NCBI GenBank assembly: GCA_036771835.1
Contig: DAIPGN010000012.1
Location: 1 to 64,000 of the forward strand
DNA from: UBA4877 sp002399285
Lineage (GTDB): Bacteria > Bacillota > Thermoanaerobacteria > Thermoanaerobacterales > UBA4877
Length of the DNA: 64,000 bases
Direction of reading: 5' to 3'
This document shows, in pieces, positions 60,270 to 64,000 of the stretch (position 1 is its first letter; every line of letters begins with the position of its first letter). A program made the translations under genes and the position numbers. Below the pieces are notes generated by a model that did not search any database, was not told the DNA's origin, and saw only the letters and a program-made list of their open reading frames with translations.

Positions 60270-60307
60270 GGCGGGGAAAAGACCATGCGTCTCTCTCCGC
60301 CGTTTTT
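60270..60307 (+). terminator. Terminator of hflX
   Basis: GGCGGGGAAAAGAC (60270-60283) and GTCTCTCTCCGCC (60289-60301) form an imperfect stem followed by GTTTTT. Confidence 0.8.
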
Positions 60308-60348
60308 GTGAATATCCATATTTTCATGATGATACCCGGTGATACGTC

Positions 60349-60936
60349 TCAGCTCTGATATGAATCCGTTCTCTTCCTGTATGTGCTGTTTATACCCGAT
60401 ACGTGCACATTTATATCCCCTATGCTCAGGGATATCGTGCTTTCAATATAGTCTTTCACCGCCTTCTGGAGTCTTTCCACCGCCTCGGGGATGTTTGTAT
60501 CCGGAGCAGCCGCGACATCCAGGGCAAGATACAGGTTGTCCTCTTTTTTGCCTACCGTGATGTTGGCCGTCTTTATCTCCTCCACCGTAGAGGACGCCCT
60601 TTCCGCCAAACTCTTTATCGTCTCGAAGGATACCCTTATATCGCCGGAGTTTGCGGGTATGGTGATGAACTCGCCGGACGCGCCGGCTCTTCTTGATCCC
60701 GCCGACGATGCGGAGGCGGGCCTGGCCTGGCCTGAAAACGCCATAATGAGCGCTACGGCTCCTATGACGATGATCACAGCGCCAATAATCATCTCGGTCA
60801 TATACCACTGCGGCCCGCTAAGAGCATCCACAGCCTCCTGGCTTATGACTCCGCTGCCTAATAGCAGCATTGCCAAGGCAACCACAACGGCTACGACGCC
60901 AAGTAAAAACATCATAAATTTATTGAAGCCTCCCAT
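60349..60936 (-). CDS. amaP: Alkaline shock membrane anchor protein AmaP-like
   Basis: The 195-residue protein has two N-terminal membrane segments (about 9-30 and 47-67), then a cytoplasmic Asp23-related domain (ITIPANSGDIRVSFETIKSL; NLYLALDVAAAPDTNIPE; INVHVSGI). This is the AmaP pattern. It would anchor the Asp23-type protein. Its ATG is preceded by AAGGAGGA. Monocistronic and convergent with hflX. Confidence 0.82.
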   Translation of the reverse strand: MGGFNKFMMFLLGVVAVVVALAMLLLGSGVISQEAVDALSGPQWYMTEMIIGAVIIVIGAVALIMAFSGQARPASASSAGSRRAGASGEFITIPANSGDIRVSFETIKSLAERASSTVEEIKTANITVGKKEDNLYLALDVAAAPDTNIPEAVERLQKAVKDYIESTISLSIGDINVHVSGINSTYRKRTDSYQS

Positions 60937-61155
60937 TTGTATATCCTCCTTCCGTGATTTCTATCTCTTTCCACCATTATACATTATCGCAAAGTACAAT
61001 ACAATAATTCTCACTTCTCCCGCTGCAATATATAGAAAACACCGTCCGAATTAAAAAATCGGTTGGCGTCTCTATATGTGAAACTTATATCCTGCAGTAA
61101 ATTAATTGTAAACTGTAGTTTCTCGGCTGTGTACAGATCGAACTAATGTTTAAGG

Positions 61156-61184
61156 TTGTTTTTATAGCATTAAAGTAGTATTAT
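61156..61184 (+). promoter_or_regulatory. Promoter of the toxin-antitoxin pair
   Basis: TTGTTT (61156-61161), 17-bp spacer, TATTAT (61179-61184), 33 bp before the antitoxin ATG. Confidence 0.55.
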
Positions 61185-61217
61185 ATGATTAGAATATTAC
61201 CACGAGGAGTTGATACA

Positions 61218-61508
61218 ATGCAAATTAAACCATCAGCAAGCATAAGACAAAACTATAATGATATTTCAGCTTTGTGCAAAACAACCGGAGAACCGGTGTA
61301 TCTTACAAAAAACGGCGAGGGTGATCTCGTGGTCATGGATATAGAGGCGTTTACCCGTCGAGAAAAAATGCTCAAGCTTCGCGAGGAACTTCTGTCTGTT
61401 GAGGAAGACCGCTTAGCGGGGCGTACCGGAATGGCTCCCGATGAACTTGACGGCTATCTGGACGGTATTATTGAAGAGGTGGAACATGGAAAAGACGCAT
61501 CAATATAA
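61218..61508 (+). CDS. Phd/YefM-type antitoxin
   Basis: The 96-residue product has the Phd/YefM N-terminal fold: SIRQNYNDISALCKTTGEPVYLTKNGEGDLVVMDIEAF-type sequence (residues 7-44), which folds into the DNA-binding domain, and a C-terminal helix with an acidic tail for toxin binding. ATG at 61218 follows CGAGGAG; the ATG at 61185 has no ribosome site. It overlaps the toxin gene by 23 bp, typical of these modules, and likely represses the shared promoter. Confidence 0.88.
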   Translation: MQIKPSASIRQNYNDISALCKTTGEPVYLTKNGEGDLVVMDIEAFTRREKMLKLREELLSVEEDRLAGRTGMAPDELDGYLDGIIEEVEHGKDASI

Positions 61509-61803
61509 AGTGATCGTTTCCGACCGTGCCCGACGGATGCTTGCCGGACATATTCGTTTTCTTGCACAAAAGAACCCTGATGCCGCCCGGCAAACCAAGG
61601 TTGAACTTATGGACGCGATACGCTCTCTTTCTGTCATGCCGGAGCGTTGTCCATTTCTCAGTGCAGAATTTATTCCACCCAACAAATATCACAAAATGTT
61701 CTTAAGTAAACGATATTTGTTAATGTATCAGATCAAAGACAGGATCGTGTACGTTGACTACATTGTGGACTGCAGGCAGGATTACTTCTGGCTGATTCAA
61801 TAG
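61486..61803 (+). CDS. RelE/ParE-family toxin
   Basis: The 105-residue product matches the RelE/ParE fold: YKVIVSDRARRML, an IRFLAQKNPDAARQTKVELM helix, LSVMPERCPFL and KRYLLMYQIKDRIVYVDYIVDCRQDY. ParE members poison gyrase and RelE members cut mRNA; which applies is not readable. ATG at 61486 follows GAGGTGG inside the antitoxin gene; a longer frame from 61441 is less likely. Confidence 0.88.
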   Translation: MEKTHQYKVIVSDRARRMLAGHIRFLAQKNPDAARQTKVELMDAIRSLSVMPERCPFLSAEFIPPNKYHKMFLSKRYLLMYQIKDRIVYVDYIVDCRQDYFWLIQ

Positions 61804-61924
61804 CCTCAGTTGATTTCCCAAACTTGACAGGCATAATATAGTATAATGGAATAAAATTCCTCACCATCTGCAGCATGAAAGGATTTCATATATTTTAGTT
61901 ATTAAATTCTAAGGGGATAGATCA

Positions 61925-62395
61925 ATGGGACATTTGGGATTTTCATACATAGGGCTTATCTTCATGCTGATGCTGATGATCCCCAACCTCATATGGACAA
62001 GGCATCGGCCCAAGGATTATGATACGCGGAATGAAAGCAAGGTCCTGCTGGCCTTCGAACGGAGCGGGCAGGCCCTCGTCACCTGCACGACGCTCATGTT
62101 TTCGGACTTCAATCTGCGGCCGTGGTCGGTCTGGTCGCTTTGGCTTGTCGCCTCGGTGATATTGATGCTTATGTACGAGTGCTGGTGGATCAGATACTTC
62201 CTCAGCCGGCAGACGATGGCGGACTTTTACAGAAGTTTCTGCAATATACCCGTAGCCGGTGCGACGCTGCCTGTGGCCGCGTTCTTCCTGCTGGGCATAT
62301 ACGGAAGGGTGGCCTGGCATTTGATCGCGGTGGTTATCCTGGGGATAGGTCATATCGGCATCCACCTGCAGCACGTCAGGGAAATAAAGCATTGA
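61925..62395 (+). CDS. Uncharacterised integral membrane protein
   Basis: The 156-residue protein has about five hydrophobic segments (residues about 7-24, 45-60, 67-87, 108-125 and 131-147). Conserved-looking features are the LIWTRHRPKDYD loop and GIGHIGIHLQHV near the C-terminus. Similar proteins occur in Firmicutes but I know no function. Start ATG is preceded by AAGGGG. No partner gene is evident. Confidence 0.7.
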   Translation: MGHLGFSYIGLIFMLMLMIPNLIWTRHRPKDYDTRNESKVLLAFERSGQALVTCTTLMFSDFNLRPWSVWSLWLVASVILMLMYECWWIRYFLSRQTMADFYRSFCNIPVAGATLPVAAFFLLGIYGRVAWHLIAVVILGIGHIGIHLQHVREIKH

Positions 62396-62701
62396 ATGCA
62401 GTACCGCGGCCATCCCGCGCTTTATTAAGGTTATTGGCTTATTATTAATAATGTCTCCTATTGCAATAAATAAAGAAACCTGTTGATCACAGGTCCTTTA
62501 AACGTACATAATGATCATGCCCTCTCTCCGGAGGCCTTAGCTTAATCCACTGCCGCTTCCGTTTGGGAATGATCCGCCGCAGGCATGGGCGTATAAATAC
62601 TCCCCAATTTCATAAATGATCATCCGGGGAAAGGATCGAAAGTCTCGGCCCTCCATCAGACTGGTATGATATAAGGACCTAAACACCGGTGAAAACTTTG
62701 T
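62396..62701. other. Intergenic region, no gene seen
   Basis: The 306-bp stretch contains one small hairpin (ACCTGT at 62478, loop TGATC, ACAGGT) followed by CCTTT, possibly a weak terminator of the membrane protein gene. Nothing else was recognised. Confidence 0.5.
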
Positions 62702-62953
62702 TCATGCCTTGATAATACTGTATAAATTGCGGGCTATATTCATGGCAAACGGCTCCAATTCATATTCTCCGCCGTATATGCACCAATGAAGATATACGCC
62801 GGTCATGCATGCCATAAAGAGGTCGACGCAATACTTTAGGGAGAGGGATTGTTTTATCTCTCCCTTTTCTTTGCCTTTCTCCATTATCGAATATATGATC
62901 TTGTATACATATCTTTTTCCCAGTTCTTCTTTTCCGTTGGTCCTGGTGGTCAA
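62702..62953 (-). pseudogene. TetR/AcrR-family regulator remnant (C-terminal part)
   Basis: The 83-residue frame (KRYVYKIIYSIMEKGKEKGE, then LSLKYCVDLFMACMTGVYLHW and NIARNLYSIIKA) reads as the ligand-binding C-terminal half of a TetR regulator. The N-terminal DNA-binding domain is missing: the upstream 190 bp is non-coding and AT-rich. It sits divergently next to an ABC transporter gene, the usual target of such regulators. Confidence 0.6.
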
Positions 62954-63144
62954 GATGTGATAATATCACAATATTTATCTTATCCCGACTGAAATATCCA
63001 GAGAATCATATCGAGATATTTCCACAGCCGCGGATCTGCCCGGGGAATTATTTACTATGGTATATTTATAATGCATAGTATATAATAGAAAAAATCGGCT
63101 GCCAGATAATGCAGCCATTCCAGTATGGAGAAAGGAACCGTGAT

Positions 63145-64000
63145 ATGGAGAAGATAATCGAGGTAAACGGTCTGAAGAAGTCCTATGGCAATATCCAAGC
63201 GGTAAAGGGGATAGATTTTTATGTGGAGAGAGGATCGTTTTTTGCCTTCCTGGGACCCAACGGAGCAGGCAAATCGACCACCATCAATATGATAGACACC
63301 CTGCTGCAGCCGGACGGAGGGAAGGTCGTCATAAACGGATACACGCTGGGCAGGGAGGACAATGAGATACGCACCATCGTAGGCACGGTCTTTCAGGAAC
63401 ATCTGCTGGACGACCTTCTGACGGTGAGAGAAAATCTGGTACTGAGAGGAAGTTTCTATCATACGGTGAAAGCAGACCTGACGGCCGCGGTGGAATACGC
63501 GGCGCAGAGCACCGGCGTGACCGGATATCTTGACCGTCCGTACGGAAAATTATCGGGCGGACAGAAAAGAAGGGCCGACATCGCGCGGGCCCTGGTCAAT
63601 ACGCCGGAGATCCTCATACTGGATGAGCCCACGACGGGACTGGACCCGCAGACGCGTCAAAACGTATGGGAAGCCGTCGAACAACTGCGAAAGGAAAACA
63701 ACATGACCATCTTCCTCACGACCCACTATATGGAGGAAGCGGCAAAGGCAGATTATATAGTTGTGATAGATAACGGCGAAATAGCAGCGAAAGGCACCCC
63801 CGCTCAGCTGAAACAACGTTACAGCACTGCTCAGCTGATCCTGCAAACCGAGGATACGGCCGGAGTCATGGATATTCTGAATAAATTTGAGCTGCCCTGC
63901 GAAGTGCTGGGGGACACGATAACCGTCAGACTGGAATCCACCATGCAGGCACTGCCCCTGCTGAATAAGTGCAGGGACAGGATACAGGGATTTCAGGTGG
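63145..64000 (+). CDS. ABC transporter ATP-binding protein (partial, runs off the window)
   Basis: The open frame encodes an ABC ATPase of the multidrug/antibiotic exporter type (DrrA/CcmA-like): Walker A GPNGAGKSTT, Q-loop VFQEHLL, signature KLSGGQKRR, Walker B ILILDEPTTGLDP, and H-loop TTHYMEE, followed by a regulatory C-terminal extension. It is incomplete at the right edge after about 285 codons. A membrane partner is probably encoded just outside. ATG follows AAAGGAACCG. Confidence 0.92.
   Translation, partial: MEKIIEVNGLKKSYGNIQAVKGIDFYVERGSFFAFLGPNGAGKSTTINMIDTLLQPDGGKVVINGYTLGREDNEIRTIVGTVFQEHLLDDLLTVRENLVLRGSFYHTVKADLTAAVEYAAQSTGVTGYLDRPYGKLSGGQKRRADIARALVNTPEILILDEPTTGLDPQTRQNVWEAVEQLRKENNMTIFLTTHYMEEAAKADYIVVIDNGEIAAKGTPAQLKQRYSTAQLILQTEDTAGVMDILNKFELPCEVLGDTITVRLESTMQALPLLNKCRDRIQGFQV

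Noticed and set aside
1..64000. CRISPR arrays, rRNA and tRNA genes
   Set aside because: No regularly spaced repeats, no rRNA-like blocks and no tRNA-like cloverleaf were noticed; a dedicated scan would be needed to exclude a tRNA.

Overview
The window reads as chromosome of a low-to-mid GC anaerobic Firmicute, most likely an amino-acid-fermenting member of the Clostridia. The strongest reason is a near-complete oxidative ornithine (Stickland-type) fermentation locus at 43.4-57.7 kb: ornithine racemase, D-ornithine 4,5-aminomutase (OraS/OraE), 2,4-diaminopentanoate dehydrogenase, the two-subunit 2-amino-4-ketopentanoate thiolase and a GlmL/MutL-like companion. Long-form urocanate hydratase, several PTS systems, Asp23/AmaP proteins, S-layer-type repeats and sigma-54 activators fit the same picture. 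Start codons are ATG, GTG or TTG behind GGAGG-like ribosome sites. No rRNA, tRNA or CRISPR array was seen.

Layout. 0-6 kb: recombinase remnant, flavin reductase, DfsB-like protein, then a sugar locus (class II aldolase and DeoR regulator, divergent from an unusual EIIC-like permease fused to a soluble domain, plus a TIM-barrel enzyme). 6-12 kb: two envelope proteins, a formate/nitrite channel and urocanate hydratase. 12-15 kb: znuA-znuC-znuB-zur zinc operon with a promoter/operator that can be read directly. 15-22.5 kb: amino acid permease, envelope proteins, a decayed ABC exporter, DedA protein, S-layer-like protein and dipeptidase PepV. 22.8-29.3 kb: a mannose-family PTS with a NagA-like deacetylase, a sigma-54 promoter and a LevR-type activator. 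29.6-41 kb: an uncharacterised protein/MerR pair, then a seven-gene minus-strand sugar operon (TIM-like, LarA-like, ManA-like, fructose-type EIIB, EIIC, aldolase, EIIA) divergent from a LacI regulator and followed by a ROK kinase and a frameshifted TIM-barrel gene. 41.2-43.3 kb: a duplicated VCBS-type secreted protein.

43.4-57.7 kb is the ornithine block. ord-ortA-ortB-oraS-oraE-glmL-like is one tightly packed minus-strand operon behind a very good -24/-12 sigma-54 promoter. A PAS/AAA+/Fis activator resembling RocR lies upstream beyond orr and is the natural candidate regulator. A SatD/DUF3307 pair and small secreted proteins separate orr from the rest. 57.8-64 kb holds a small membrane protein, Asp23, HflX, AmaP, a RelB/ParE-type toxin-antitoxin pair, a membrane protein, a TetR remnant and the start of an ABC transporter.

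Patterns that gene calls do not explain: (1) three VCBS-repeat gene promoters carry TTAAC repeats phased at about 11 bp that end exactly 21 nt before the -10 box, as in a Pho box, and a fourth array has no gene; (2) a dispersed intergenic hairpin repeat has about eight copies; (3) a second hairpin repeat (core ACGGTTCT) occurs, once joined to the first; (4) twin TCACC-N8-GGTGA operators precede satD; (5) a terminator-like hairpin covers the dedA ribosome site. Functions are homology calls from reading translations; no database search was run.
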